From NCBI RefSeq assembly GCF_007997075.1, contig NZ_VORS01000002.1, positions 186,001 to 250,000 of the forward strand: a stretch of 64,000 bases of DNA. Reading direction: 5' to 3'. The notes below the pieces were generated by a model that did not search any database, was not told where the DNA came from, and was given only the letters and a program-made list of their open reading frames with translations. The translations under genes were made by a program, and so were the position numbers. Positions 9,866-19,465 of the stretch are shown piece after piece; position 1 is the stretch's first letter; each line of letters opens with the position of its first letter. The stretch is from Polaribacter sp. IC073 (GTDB lineage Bacteria > Bacteroidota > Bacteroidia > Flavobacteriales > Flavobacteriaceae).

Positions 9866-9873
9866 TAAATTTG
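9866..9873 (+). promoter_or_regulatory. Candidate -7 box (TAAATTTG) for the TrmH-like gene
   Basis: TAAATTTG matches TAnnTTTG and ends only 5 bp before the ATG at 9879, which would give a leaderless or very short-leader transcript. No clear -33 TTG. Confidence 0.4.
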
Positions 9874-9878
9874 TATTT

Positions 9879-10556
9879 ATGATTGATGAAAAATTATTAA
9901 ATTATTTCGAAGGTTTTCTAACAGACAAAAGAAAAAAGCTGTTTAAAAGAGTTTTAGAAGAAAGAACAAGACATTTTACGGTGGTTTTAGAAGATATTTT
10001 TCAACCTCATAATGCGAGTGCTGTGGTTAGAACTTGTGATATTTTTGGCGTACAAGATGTACATGCCATCGAAAATAAATATAACAATAAAGTTTCGAGA
10101 CATGTTGCGAAAGGTTCTCAGAAATGGTTAAATCAATATAGATATCGAAAAGATGGTGATAATTCGAAGCCTTGTTTAGACGCTTTAAAAGCAAAAGGCT
10201 ATCAAATAATAGCAACTACACCACACAATGATTCTTGTTTGTTAGAAGATTTTGATATTACAAAAAAAGCTGCTTTTGTATTCGGAGTAGAAGCAGAGGG
10301 TGTTTCTGATACTGTCATAGAAAATGCAGATGGATTTCTTAAAATACCTATGGTTGGTTTTACAGAAAGTTTAAATATCTCTGTTGCCGCAGCTATTATT
10401 TTGCAAGATGTTACTATAAAGCTTAGAAATTCAGATATCGAGTGGCAATTATCTGAAGAAGAAAAAGAAATTTTGTATTTTGATTGGGTACAAAAAACGA
10501 TTAAAAATGTAGCTAAAATAGAAGCACATTATCATCAAAATTTAAAAACTGAATAA
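9879..10556 (+). CDS. trmH: TrmH-family tRNA/rRNA 2'-O-methyltransferase
   Basis: 225 residues, the usual size for TrmH. SPOUT motifs are in order: motif 1 in DIFQPHNASAVVRTCDIFG (Asn-Ala-Ser-Ala-Val-Val-Arg), motif 2 in AAFVFGVEAEGVSD, and motif 3 in IPMVGFTESLNISVAAAI, where the trefoil knot binds S-adenosylmethionine. Members methylate the 2'-OH of G18 in the tRNA D-loop; target choice within the family is hard to predict, so tRNA is the likely but not certain substrate. It is divergent from the Sir2 gene. Confidence 0.88.
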   Translation: MIDEKLLNYFEGFLTDKRKKLFKRVLEERTRHFTVVLEDIFQPHNASAVVRTCDIFGVQDVHAIENKYNNKVSRHVAKGSQKWLNQYRYRKDGDNSKPCLDALKAKGYQIIATTPHNDSCLLEDFDITKKAAFVFGVEAEGVSDTVIENADGFLKIPMVGFTESLNISVAAAIILQDVTIKLRNSDIEWQLSEEEKEILYFDWVQKTIKNVAKIEAHYHQNLKTE

Positions 10557-10663
10557 TTTTGAGATTCTAAATAAGACCGAAATCTTTACGCAGTTTAGAA
10601 ATAGATGATAACTATTTAAAATATAAATTATTTTGTTACTCTTTCTTATAAAGAAGTTAGACT

Positions 10664-11032
10664 TTATTCAACAATAATTTTCTCTATTGTAGCAGTTGAA
10701 TCGCAACGTTTTATTAATAAACTTACATTTTTTAGCTCTTTTGTTCCGGTAACATAATATTTTGCACAAGGTCTTTCTCTCGGACTTCCTTTTCCAAAAT
10801 CTACATCACCAGTAGTTAAGATGGTAGATATTTTTAAAGTATCAATCTCAAATTTTCGCATTGCAGTTTTTGCATCTTCAGAAAACAAACGTTTTTTAAT
10901 TCGAATCGTTTTTAGTGTTCTTGAGTCCATTCCATAATCAAAAGTTGCATTTTTCTTTTGCCAAAAGAAATAAACGGCAATAGAACCTAATGACAATCCT
11001 ACTAAATAATAAAAAATTCTCTTTACTAACAT
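10664..11032 (-). CDS. Small membrane-anchored protein, DUF4258-like
   Basis: 122 residues. One N-terminal membrane segment (IFYYLVGLSLGSIAVYFFW) anchors a short soluble domain with the pattern SRERPCAKYYVTG, seen in small Flavobacteriaceae proteins annotated as DUF4258. Two cysteines (in RPCAKY and LIKRCDS) could pair. It stands alone between genes on different strands, with about 100 bp before it and 250 bp after. No function can be given. Confidence 0.6.
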   Translation of the reverse strand: MLVKRIFYYLVGLSLGSIAVYFFWQKKNATFDYGMDSRTLKTIRIKKRLFSEDAKTAMRKFEIDTLKISTILTTGDVDFGKGSPRERPCAKYYVTGTKELKNVSLLIKRCDSTATIEKIIVE

Positions 11033-11282
11033 GCTAAAATTTTGAAATGCAAATTTATGGAATTAAACTTGTTTCACAGAGATTCACAGAGAATTTTAAC
11101 AGGGTAGCTCGTAAAAAAATTGAAGAAGACGTATTAGTGAATGATTTAAGGCTTTTAGACCGATAAATAAAAATAAAAGCGTGTTTTGAGTGCTTGTAGA
11201 GACTAAGATTATTTCAATATAAAGAGTAAAAATGCTGTAAATATCTGTAATTTTTTATGTCATAGTGCGATATAATAAACTC

Positions 11283-12479
11283 TTAAAGAATCAATAAATT
11301 AATATCTCTAAAAGGCAAATCGAACCAATCTGCAACGGTTTTGTTGGTTAAAATTCCGTGATAGAAATACATTCCGTTGCGCAAACTTTTATCAAACCTT
11401 GCCGTATTTTCAAAACCACCTTCTTCTGCAATGTTTAATAAATACGGTGTAAAGATATTGCTAATAGAAACCGAAGCTGTTCTTGCGTAACGCGCAGGAA
11501 TATTAGGCACACAATAATGAATTACACCATGTTTTACAAAAGTGGGAGATTTGTGAGTGGTTACATTTGAACTTTCAAAACAACCACCTCTATCAATACT
11601 TACATCTACAACAATAGCGCCTTCTTTCATTTTTTCAATCATTTCTTCTGTAACACAAATTGGCGATCTATTTTTACCTCGAATGGCGCCAATAGCAACA
11701 TCACAGCGCATTAATGCTTTTAAAATAGATTTAGGTTGTAATGTAGATGTATAGATAGGTGTGTGTAAACAATCTTGTAATTTTCTTAATTTACTAATAG
11801 AATTATCAAAAACTTTTACTCTTGCACCTAAACCAATAGCGGTTCTTGCGGCATATTCGCCAACGGTTCCTGCACCAAAAATAACAACACTTGTTGGCGG
11901 AACGCCACCAATATTTCCAAATAATAGACCGTTTCCTTTATTAACACCGCTCATTAACTCACCAGCAATTAAAATAGAAGCAGTACCTGCAATTTCACTT
12001 AAAGACTTAACAATTGGGTAGGTTTCTTGTTCATCTTTTATATAATCGAAGGCAATGGCGGTAATTTTCTTTTTAGCCAGACATTCAAAGTATTTTTTAG
12101 TTTGTGTTTTTAATTGCAAGGAAGAAATTAAAATTGCTTGCGGATTAATGTATTCGATTTCACCTTCTGTTGGTGGTGCCACTTTTAAAATAATATTGCA
12201 CTTAAAAGCTTCTTCTACGTTATAAGAAATTTTTGCACCAGCGTCTGAATATTCTTTGTCTGTAAAATTAGCACCATCTCCTGCACCTGTTTCTACAACA
12301 ACTCTATGTCCGTTTGCAGTTAAAGCACCTACAGCATCTGGTGTTAAACAAACACGTTTTTCACTTAAATAAATTTCTTTAGGCAAACCAATAAAGAGTT
12401 CTCCTTTTTGCTTTTTTATTTCTAACATTTCTTCTTGAGGGAGTAATTCTGCTTTACTAAACGGAGAAAATGAACTCAT
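11283..12479 (-). CDS. ald: Alanine dehydrogenase
   Basis: 398 residues. The N-terminal substrate domain has KEIYLSEKRVCLTPDAVGAL, the AlaDH/PNT signature with its conserved Arg and Lys region. The NAD-binding Rossmann part reads VVIFGAGTVGEYAARTAIGLGA, followed by AIGAIRGKNRSPICV and VVDVSIDRGGCFESS with the catalytic-region Asp and the later His in NIPARYARTASV. The enzyme interconverts alanine and pyruvate with NAD. It lies 7 bp downstream of tsaE on the same strand and is likely co-transcribed with it. Flavobacterial AlaDHs of this longer form are common. Confidence 0.9.
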   Translation of the reverse strand: MSSFSPFSKAELLPQEEMLEIKKQKGELFIGLPKEIYLSEKRVCLTPDAVGALTANGHRVVVETGAGDGANFTDKEYSDAGAKISYNVEEAFKCNIILKVAPPTEGEIEYINPQAILISSLQLKTQTKKYFECLAKKKITAIAFDYIKDEQETYPIVKSLSEIAGTASILIAGELMSGVNKGNGLLFGNIGGVPPTSVVIFGAGTVGEYAARTAIGLGARVKVFDNSISKLRKLQDCLHTPIYTSTLQPKSILKALMRCDVAIGAIRGKNRSPICVTEEMIEKMKEGAIVVDVSIDRGGCFESSNVTTHKSPTFVKHGVIHYCVPNIPARYARTASVSISNIFTPYLLNIAEEGGFENTARFDKSLRNGMYFYHGILTNKTVADWFDLPFRDINLLIL

Positions 12480-12486
12480 AATTTGG

Positions 12487-12894
12487 TTATTTTATTTGCA
12501 TATTGCGTTGTCCGTTTTCTAATGTAGATAAATGGATTTCAACAGATTCTAAAGGTAGTAAATTTTCCACATTTTGCGGCCATTCGATAAGACACCAATC
12601 GTTATCATATAAATAATCTTCAATTCCCATGTCTAAAGCTTCTTCTTCATCTGTAATTCTATAAAAATCGAAGTGAAAAACTTTTTCTTCTTTAGAAGTT
12701 TCATATTCATTAACCAATGAAAAGGTAGGAGAGGTAATGTTATCTAAAACACCTAATTGTTTACATATTTCTTTAATAAGCGTAGTTTTACCCACCCCCA
12801 TTTCTCCGTAAAACAATAACGTTTTATTTTTTACGGATGTAATAATTGCAGTTGCAATTTCAGGTACGTTTTCTAAAGAATAGTTTTTGTTCAT
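12487..12894 (-). CDS. tsaE: tRNA threonylcarbamoyladenosine biosynthesis ATPase TsaE
   Basis: 135 residues. Walker A is GEMGVGKTTLIK at about residue 31, then the family motif TSPTFSLVNEY and HFDFYRITDEEEALDMG, with the C-terminal CLIEWPQN Trp signature. TsaE is the small ATPase that resets the TsaBD complex during t6A37 formation in tRNA. It sits upstream of alanine dehydrogenase with a 7-bp gap. Confidence 0.95.
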   Translation of the reverse strand: MNKNYSLENVPEIATAIITSVKNKTLLFYGEMGVGKTTLIKEICKQLGVLDNITSPTFSLVNEYETSKEEKVFHFDFYRITDEEEALDMGIEDYLYDNDWCLIEWPQNVENLLPLESVEIHLSTLENGQRNMQIK

Positions 12895-12921
12895 TTTATA
12901 AATAAAAATGTAAAAATAATA

Positions 12922-12957
12922 AACCTCAAAGATTTTTAAAGCCTTTGAGGTTCTTTT
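12922..12957 (-). terminator. Hairpin terminator after porX
   Basis: A 10-bp stem, AACCTCAAAG against CTTTGAGGTT, with an 11-base loop. Read on the minus strand it is followed by a T-rich run, so it can end porX transcription before tsaE. The plus-strand side also has CTTTT, so it may act both ways. Confidence 0.6.
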
Positions 12958-13174
12958 ATGTTTAATTATTTTAGTTTAAGCAATTTCGTTGGCAAAAAAG
13001 CTTAGCCCTGATTGAAACGGCATCCTTTTTTATTTTCATAAAAAAGATATAGTGGAAAGCAGGAAATAGCTTCTAAAAATTTTTTAAAAGAATTTTTTAA
13101 ATTTCTAACCAAATGGAAATATAGAGCACATAAGTTTTATACTAATTTATTGCTACTTAAAACTGCCAACTTTT

Positions 13175-14719
13175 TTATTTCGGACTATAAATTGCACACG
13201 GAATAATCATTTCTTCTAAAGAAACGCCACCATGTTGATACGTGTTTTTAAAGTATTTTACAAAATGATTAAAGTTGTTTGGATAGGCAAAAAACAGGTC
13301 TTCTTTTGCGAAAATAAACGGACTATTCATTGCTACCGTTGGTAAAAAAACATCTTTAGGATTTCTTACGGCATACACATCTTTCTCTTCGTAAGAAAGA
13401 CTTCTACCCGTTTTATAACGCAGGTTAGAACTAATATTTTTATCGCCAATTACTTTTGTTGGATGTTTACAATTAATGGTACCGTGGTCTGTGGTAATAA
13501 TTAATTTCTGACCTAAACTTTGCGCTTTTTGAATAATTTCATACAAAGCAGAATTCTTAAACCAGCTTAAAGTTAAGCTTCTATATGCTTTGTCATCTCC
13601 GGCCAATTCTTTAATTACTTCCATCTCTGTTTTAGCATGAGATAGCATATCTACAAAATTATAAACCACCGCAGTTAGGTCGTTTTGTTTTGTTCCGTTG
13701 TAATTCTCTGCCAATTCTTTTCCACCTTTTAGCGAAGTTATCTTATAATATTCGTGTTTAATATCTAAACTCAGGCGCTTTATTTGTGCAGTTAAAAATT
13801 CGTTTTCATACAAATTCATTCCGCCTTCCTCGGTGTCGTTTTTCCATAAATCAGGATGTCTTTTTTCCATTTCAGATGGCATCAACCCAGAAAAAATAGC
13901 ATTTCTAGCATATTGGGTTGCTGTTGGTAAAATAGAGAAATAGGAGTATTCTTCGTCCTTTTTATAGTGATTGTTAATTAATGGTTCTAAGATTCTATAT
14001 TGATCGTAACGTAAATTATCAATTACAACCCATAATACAGGTTGTTTTTTTTTTAACTCTGGTACTACGTAATCTTTAAACAACGTATGAGAAAAAGTAG
14101 GTTTGTCATGTGCTGTTAAAAAATCTTCGTAATTTTTTTTGATAAATTTAAAAAACTGTGAGTTTGCCTCTTGTTTCTGACTTTCTAGAATCCCCAACAT
14201 TCCGGGATCGCTAATGTTTTCTAATTCTAACTCCCAATGCACTAGTTTTTTGTACAATTCTATCCATTCTTCATAAGAATTTACCATGGCTAAGTCCATC
14301 GTAATTTTTCTGAATTCTTGCTGATAACTAGACGTTGTTTTTTCTGAAACCAAACGAGAATGATCTAAATTTTTCTTTAAACTTAATAAAATCTGATTCG
14401 GGTTTACCGGTTTTATCAAATAATCTGCAATTTTAGATCCAATTGCTTCTTCCATAATATATTCCTCTTCACTTTTGGTAATCATTACCACTGGCAAATT
14501 GGCTTGTTTTTGTTTGATTTCAGAAAGTGTTTCTAACCCCGTTAAACCCGGCATATTTTCGTCTAAAAAAACAATGTCAAAATTTGTTTCATCCACTAAG
14601 TTTATAGCATCTGCACCATTGGTACAAGTAGTTACTTTATAACCTTTACGTTCTAAAAATATAATGTGCGGTTTTAATAAATCAATTTCATCATCTACCC
14701 ATAGAATTTGTATGCTCAT
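13175..14719 (-). CDS. porX: PorX: response regulator with PglZ/alkaline-phosphatase-like effector domain
   Basis: 514 residues. Residues 1-125 are a receiver domain: acidic pair in LWVDDEIDLL, phospho-acceptor Asp in FDIVFLDENMPGLTG, Lys in DYLIKPVNP. The remainder is an alkaline-phosphatase-superfamily (PglZ-type) domain with WVVIDNLRYDQYR, FSILPTATQYARNAIFSG, NFVDMLSHAKTEM and the metal-site motif LIITTDHGTINC. This architecture defines PorX, the regulator paired with PorY that controls type IX secretion and gliding genes in Bacteroidetes; it has oligonucleotide-cleaving phosphodiesterase activity in characterised members. porY is not in the window. Ends 280 bp before tsaE. Confidence 0.93.
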   Translation of the reverse strand: MSIQILWVDDEIDLLKPHIIFLERKGYKVTTCTNGADAINLVDETNFDIVFLDENMPGLTGLETLSEIKQKQANLPVVMITKSEEEYIMEEAIGSKIADYLIKPVNPNQILLSLKKNLDHSRLVSEKTTSSYQQEFRKITMDLAMVNSYEEWIELYKKLVHWELELENISDPGMLGILESQKQEANSQFFKFIKKNYEDFLTAHDKPTFSHTLFKDYVVPELKKKQPVLWVVIDNLRYDQYRILEPLINNHYKKDEEYSYFSILPTATQYARNAIFSGLMPSEMEKRHPDLWKNDTEEGGMNLYENEFLTAQIKRLSLDIKHEYYKITSLKGGKELAENYNGTKQNDLTAVVYNFVDMLSHAKTEMEVIKELAGDDKAYRSLTLSWFKNSALYEIIQKAQSLGQKLIITTDHGTINCKHPTKVIGDKNISSNLRYKTGRSLSYEEKDVYAVRNPKDVFLPTVAMNSPFIFAKEDLFFAYPNNFNHFVKYFKNTYQHGGVSLEEMIIPCAIYSPK

Positions 14720-14846
14720 ATAACTTGTTTTATTTCTTTAACGTTAAAATTAGGGTTTTGTTATTTTTTTTACCCCACTAAAATGATAAAATATTGCCAA
14801 TTTTACAAATTAAATGACCTACTTATAAATTTCTGAATTAAATTTA

Positions 14847-14854
14847 TAATTTTG
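14847..14854 (+). promoter_or_regulatory. Candidate -7 box (TAATTTTG) for the HD-domain gene
   Basis: TAATTTTG fits TAnnTTTG and is 33 bp upstream of the proposed TTG start at 14887, in the divergent spacer with porX. The -33 element is weak. Confidence 0.4.
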
Positions 14855-14886
14855 CGCTTATAAATATTGTATTTTGCAGGTATACA

Positions 14887-16128
14887 TTGAAAAATTTTTA
14901 CCTTTTGAAGAAAAAAGCAGCAAACAAACTTAAGATTTTAAATGATCCTATTTACGGATTTATTCAAATACCAAATTCTTTAATTTTTGACATTATAGAA
15001 CATCCTTATTTTCAGCGTTTAAGAAGAATTACGCAAATGGGGTTTTCTAATTTAGTCTATCCAGGTGCAAATCACACCCGTTTTCATCATGCCATTGGTT
15101 GCATGCATTTAATGCAAAAGGCGATACGAGTTTTGCGTTTTAAGCAAGTAGAAATTTCTAATGAAGAAGAAAATGCTTTGTGCATTGCTATTTTATTGCA
15201 TGATATTGGTCATGGCGCATTTTCACACGCTTTAGAGCACAGCATTGTAAGTGGTGTTAGTCATGAAGAAATTTCTTTAAAATTTATGAAGAAATTAAAT
15301 GAAGAATTTAAAGGAGAATTAACGTTAGCAATTGAAATTTTTGAAGGTAAAAGTCCGCGTGATTTTTTAGGGCAATTAATTTCTAGTCAGTTAGATATAG
15401 ACCGATTAGATTATTTAAAAAGAGATAGTTTTTATACAGGTGTCACAGAAGGAAACATTTCATCAGACAGATTAATTGCCATGATGAATGTTAAAAATGA
15501 TGTGTTGGTTATTGAGCAAAAGGGAATTTATTCGGTAGAAAATTTTCTAATTGCCAGAAGACTCATGTATTGGCAAGTATATTTACATAAAACAGGTTTG
15601 GTAGCAGAAAATATTTTAGTAAATATTTTAAAAAGAGCCAAAGAATTGGCAGAACAAGGGGTAGAATTGTATGGTAGTTCTGCATTAAAGTATTTTTTAT
15701 ACAATCAGATTTCTACCAATAATTTTACAGAAGAAACATTAGAGATGTTTTCTAAATTAGATGATTATGATGTTATGTCTGCCATAAAAGAATGGGTAAA
15801 TCACGAGGATAAAGTACTTTCATTGATAGCAAAAATGATTGTTGATAGAAAATTATTAAGAATTGAAATTCAGCAAGAAGGTTTTAAAGAAAGTTATATT
15901 AATAAAAAGAAAGAAAAAGCAATTAATAAATTAAATATTTCAGAGAAAGAAGCTAGTTATTTTGTTTTTCATCAAGAAATTAGCAATCAAGCTTACAATT
16001 TAGACACACCAATTTTTATTTTAAATAAGAAAGGAAAATTAAAAGATATTTCAAAAGCATCTGACCAATTAAACCTGCAAGCGCTCACAATACCCGTAGT
16101 AAAATATTTTATTTGTTATCCAAAGTAA
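14887..16128 (+). CDS. HD-domain phosphohydrolase (dNTP triphosphohydrolase-like)
   Basis: About 413 residues from a TTG start; another in-frame TTG at 14905 is equally possible because no ATG precedes the conserved NDPIYGFIQIPN. The metal-binding His/Asp set is present: HTRFHHAIGCMHLM, LLHDIGHGAFSHALEH and, further on, SSQLDIDRLDYLKRDS. This is the SAMHD1/dGTPase-like HD branch, so hydrolysis of a nucleotide triphosphate is the best guess. It is followed by lpxD with a 45-bp gap, as in many Flavobacteria. Confidence 0.85.
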   Translation: MKNFYLLKKKAANKLKILNDPIYGFIQIPNSLIFDIIEHPYFQRLRRITQMGFSNLVYPGANHTRFHHAIGCMHLMQKAIRVLRFKQVEISNEEENALCIAILLHDIGHGAFSHALEHSIVSGVSHEEISLKFMKKLNEEFKGELTLAIEIFEGKSPRDFLGQLISSQLDIDRLDYLKRDSFYTGVTEGNISSDRLIAMMNVKNDVLVIEQKGIYSVENFLIARRLMYWQVYLHKTGLVAENILVNILKRAKELAEQGVELYGSSALKYFLYNQISTNNFTEETLEMFSKLDDYDVMSAIKEWVNHEDKVLSLIAKMIVDRKLLRIEIQQEGFKESYINKKKEKAINKLNISEKEASYFVFHQEISNQAYNLDTPIFILNKKGKLKDISKASDQLNLQALTIPVVKYFICYPK

Positions 16129-16159
16129 GATGAGATTAGAGAAAACGGTATAATTTTTA

Positions 16160-16167
16160 TATTTTTG
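16160..16167 (+). promoter_or_regulatory. Candidate -7 box (TATTTTTG) before lpxD
   Basis: TATTTTTG ends 6 bp before the ATG at 16174. If used, the transcript would begin at or very near that ATG. It overlaps an alternative in-frame TTG (16165), which argues against that codon as the start. Confidence 0.4.
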
Positions 16168-16173
16168 CGTTTG

Positions 16174-17208
16174 ATGAAATTTAAAGCACAACAAATAGCA
16201 GATATTTTAGAAGGTGAAGTAATAGGTAATCCTGAAGAAGAAATATCTAAACTTTCTAAGATTGAAGAAGGAGAAAAAGGATCTCTAACTTTTTTATCGA
16301 ATCCTAAATACAACTCTTACTTATATACAACAAATGCTTCTGTAGCAATTGTTAACAAGAGTTTTATTCTAGAAAAAGAAGTGAAAACTACCCTAATTAA
16401 GGTAGCTGATGCTTATAAATCTTTTTCTAAGTTACTAGAATTCTATAACGAGGTTAAGAACAACAAGACAGGTAGAGAGCAACCTAATTTTATTTCTGAA
16501 TCTTCTGAAATTGGAGAAAATGAATATATTGGTGCGTTTGCTTATATTGGAGAAAACGTAGTAATTGGAGATAATGTAAAAATTTATCCGAATTCTTATA
16601 TTGGAGATAATAGCAAAATTGGCGACAATACCGTTATTTTTGCAGGTGTAAAGATCTATTCTGATACACAAATTGGTAAAAACTGTAAAATTCACTCTGG
16701 TGCTGTTATTGGTGCAGATGGTTTTGGTTTTGCACCGGATGAAAACGGCGAATACAAAGCAATTCCTCAAATAGGAAATGTGATTATAGAAGACAATGTA
16801 GATATTGGTGCCGCTTCAACAATAGATAGAGCTACTATGGGGTCTACCATTATTAGAAAAGGTGTTAAACTAGACAATCAAATTCAAATTGCCCATAATG
16901 TAGAAGTTGGTAGAAATACTGTAATCGCTTCTCAAACGGGTGTTTCTGGTTCTACAAAAATTGGTGAAAATTGTATGATTGGTGGGCAAGTAGGTGTTGC
17001 CGGTCATATAAAGATAGGAAATAATGTGAAGGTTTTAGGTCAGACTGGTGTAACAAAAAGTTTGAAGGACAATGAAATGGTTTATGGAACACCAGCCTTT
17101 AAAGTACAAGACTTTAACCGAAGTTATGTTCATTTTAAAAGTTTACCAAAAATAATATCAAAAATCAATCAACTAGAAAAACAGTTGAAGGCTCAAATAA
17201 AAGAATAA
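16174..17208 (+). CDS. lpxD: UDP-3-O-acylglucosamine N-acyltransferase LpxD
   Basis: 344 residues from the ATG at 16174. The N-terminal LpxD domain (MKFKAQQIADILEGEVIG) recognises the nucleotide. From about residue 105 it becomes a left-handed beta helix of hexapeptide repeats (IGENVVIGDNVKI and so on). The catalytic histidine is in QIQIAHNVEVG, and the C-terminus forms an amphipathic helix (SKINQLEKQLKAQIKE). It adds the N-linked hydroxy-acyl chain to UDP-acylglucosamine in lipid A synthesis. Its stop overlaps the lpxC-fabZ start by one base (TAATG), so translation is coupled. Confidence 0.94.
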   Translation: MKFKAQQIADILEGEVIGNPEEEISKLSKIEEGEKGSLTFLSNPKYNSYLYTTNASVAIVNKSFILEKEVKTTLIKVADAYKSFSKLLEFYNEVKNNKTGREQPNFISESSEIGENEYIGAFAYIGENVVIGDNVKIYPNSYIGDNSKIGDNTVIFAGVKIYSDTQIGKNCKIHSGAVIGADGFGFAPDENGEYKAIPQIGNVIIEDNVDIGAASTIDRATMGSTIIRKGVKLDNQIQIAHNVEVGRNTVIASQTGVSGSTKIGENCMIGGQVGVAGHIKIGNNVKVLGQTGVTKSLKDNEMVYGTPAFKVQDFNRSYVHFKSLPKIISKINQLEKQLKAQIKE

Positions 17209-18599
17209 TGAGTAAAAAACAAAAAACAATACAGAAAGAGATCAGTTTATCTGGTGTGGGTTTACATACCGGTAATACTGTAAAAATGACTTTGAAACCT
17301 GCACCCATAAATCATGGTTTTGCATTTAGCAGAATAGATTTAGAAGGTTCGCCAATAATAGCGGCAAAGGCAGAATATGTGGTAAACACACAAAGAGGTA
17401 CAAATTTAGAGAAGAACGGAGTACAAATTCAGACTTCAGAGCACGTTTTAGCGGCTGCTGTTGGTTTAGATATAGACAATCTATTAATTGAAATAGACTC
17501 CTCTGAACCACCAATAATGGATGGTTCTTCTAAGTTTTTTGTTGAAGCTTTAGAGAAAGCAGGCATCCAAGAGCAAGAAGCAGACATTGAAGAATATGTT
17601 GTAAAAGAAATAATTTCTTACAGAGACGAAGCCACTGGAAGCGAAATTATATTAATGCCTTCAGAAGAATATCAAATAACTACTATGGTAGATTTTGGTA
17701 CTAAAATATTAGGTACACAAAATGCTACTTTAGAAAAAATATCTGACTTTAAGAAGGAAATAGCAGATGCTAGAACATTCAGTTTTTTACATGAAATTGA
17801 AATGTTATTAGAAAATGACTTAATCAAAGGTGGCGATTTAAATAATGCAATTGTATATGTAGACAAAGAGTTATCTGAAAGCACAATGCGTAAATTAAAA
17901 GTAGCTTTTAATAAAGATGACATTGCTGTTAAACCCAACGGAATTTTAGATAATTTAACTTTACATTGGGCTAATGAAGCTGCAAGACATAAATTATTAG
18001 ATGTTATTGGAGATTTAGCTCTGGTAGGTACGCGTATCAAAGGAAAAATTATTGCAAATAAACCAGGTCATTTAATTAATACATTATTTGCAAAGAAACT
18101 TGCAAAAATTATCAAGGCAGAAAAAAGGAACAACGTACCTTCATATGATTTGAACTTACCTCCATTATTAGATATTTATCAAATTATGGATATTCTACCT
18201 CACAGACCTCCTTTTTTATTAATTGATAGAATTATAGAACTTTCAGACTCACATGTTGTTGGTATGAAGAACGTTACAATGAATGAAAACTTCTTTGTAG
18301 GTCACTTTCCAGGAGCACCAGTAATGCCAGGTGTTTTACAAGTAGAAGCAATGGCGCAATGTGGTGGCGTATTAGTATTAAATACCGTACCAGATCCTGA
18401 GAATTATTTGACCTATTTCATGAAAATGGATAATGTTAAGTTTAAACAAAAAGTGCTACCAGGAGATACTATTATTTTTAAATGTGAGTTAATTTCACCA
18501 ATAAGAAGAGGAATTTGTCACATGCAAGCGTATGCTTATGCAAACGGGAAACTAGTTGCCGAAGCAGAATTAATGGCTCAAATTGCTAGAAAAAATTAA
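17208..18599 (+). CDS. lpxC/fabZ: Bifunctional LpxC deacetylase / FabZ dehydratase
   Basis: 463 residues with two fused enzymes. Residues 1-305 are LpxC: GVGLHTGNTVKMTLKP, zinc ligand His in QTSEHVLAA, and LHWANEAARHKLLDVIGDLAL with the other His and Asp ligands. Residues about 315-463 are FabZ: HRPPFLLIDRI, catalytic His in GHFPGAPVMPGVLQVEAMAQ with its Glu, and GDTIIFKCELIS. LpxC commits UDP-acyl-GlcNAc to lipid A, and FabZ dehydrates 3-hydroxyacyl-ACP for fatty acid elongation, so the fusion joins two users of the same hydroxyacyl pool. The fusion is typical of Bacteroidetes. Confidence 0.96.
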   Translation: MSKKQKTIQKEISLSGVGLHTGNTVKMTLKPAPINHGFAFSRIDLEGSPIIAAKAEYVVNTQRGTNLEKNGVQIQTSEHVLAAAVGLDIDNLLIEIDSSEPPIMDGSSKFFVEALEKAGIQEQEADIEEYVVKEIISYRDEATGSEIILMPSEEYQITTMVDFGTKILGTQNATLEKISDFKKEIADARTFSFLHEIEMLLENDLIKGGDLNNAIVYVDKELSESTMRKLKVAFNKDDIAVKPNGILDNLTLHWANEAARHKLLDVIGDLALVGTRIKGKIIANKPGHLINTLFAKKLAKIIKAEKRNNVPSYDLNLPPLLDIYQIMDILPHRPPFLLIDRIIELSDSHVVGMKNVTMNENFFVGHFPGAPVMPGVLQVEAMAQCGGVLVLNTVPDPENYLTYFMKMDNVKFKQKVLPGDTIIFKCELISPIRRGICHMQAYAYANGKLVAEAELMAQIARKN

Positions 18600-18602
18600 A
18601 AT

Positions 18603-19388
18603 ATGAATCAACCTTTAGCGTACGTACATCCGCAAGCAAAAATAGCAAGAAACGTAGTCATAGAACCTTTTACAACAATTCATAACAATGTAACCATTGG
18701 ATCTGGAACATGGATTGGCTCTAATGTTACGATTATGGAAGGAGCTAGAATTGGCAAAAATTGTAGAATTTTTCCAGGAGCAGTAATTTCAGGGATTCCT
18801 CAAGATTTAAAATTTGATGATGAAGAAACTACCGTAGAAATTGGCGACAATGTTACCATTCGCGAATGTGTTACCATTAATAGAGGAACTTCAGATAGAA
18901 TGAAAACCAAAATTGGTGATAATTGTTTAATAATGGCATATTGCCATATTGCACACGATTCTTTTGTTGGTGACAATTGTATTTTTTCAAACAATACAAC
19001 ATTAGCAGGTCATGTTACTATTGGAGACAATGTAGTTTTGGCAGGTATGGTTGCAATACATCAATTTGCATCTGTTGGTAAACACGCATTTGTTACTGGT
19101 GGTTCTTTGGTAAGAAAAGATGTTCCGCCTTATGTAAAAGCTGCACGCGAGCCTTTATCTTATGTTGGTATTAATTCTGTTGGTTTAAGAAGACGAGGAT
19201 ACACCACCGAAAAAATTAGAGAAATTCAGAATATCTACAGAATTTTATTTCAAAAAAACTACAATTATACGCAAGCAATTGATATTATTGAAGCAGAAAT
19301 GGAAGCAACTCCAGAAAGAGATGAAATTATTCAATTTATAAAAGAATCTCATAGAGGAATTATGAAAGGGTATTTTAACTCTAACTAA
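18603..19388 (+). CDS. lpxA: UDP-N-acetylglucosamine acyltransferase LpxA
   Basis: 261 residues, the usual length. Hexapeptide beta-helix begins at once (YVHPQAKIARNVVIEPFTTI); INRGTSDRMKTKIGDN and MAYCHIAHDSFVGDNC include the catalytic His. GGSLVRKDVPPYVKAAREP and a helical C-terminus follow. It carries out the first, reversible acylation of UDP-GlcNAc in lipid A synthesis. It starts 3 bp after the lpxC-fabZ stop, so lpxD, lpxC-fabZ and lpxA form one operon. Confidence 0.95.
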   Translation: MNQPLAYVHPQAKIARNVVIEPFTTIHNNVTIGSGTWIGSNVTIMEGARIGKNCRIFPGAVISGIPQDLKFDDEETTVEIGDNVTIRECVTINRGTSDRMKTKIGDNCLIMAYCHIAHDSFVGDNCIFSNNTTLAGHVTIGDNVVLAGMVAIHQFASVGKHAFVTGGSLVRKDVPPYVKAAREPLSYVGINSVGLRRRGYTTEKIREIQNIYRILFQKNYNYTQAIDIIEAEMEATPERDEIIQFIKESHRGIMKGYFNSN

Positions 19389-19465
19389 ATTTCGAATAAA
19401 AGTAAATAAGGAGTAATAATTACGATAATTTTATTAAAATTATTAATTTAATATAAAAACTACAA

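Noticed and set aside
16165..16173. TTG start of lpxD three codons before the ATG
   Set aside because: It overlaps a good TAnnTTTG box, and the family N-terminus begins at MKFKAQQIA.
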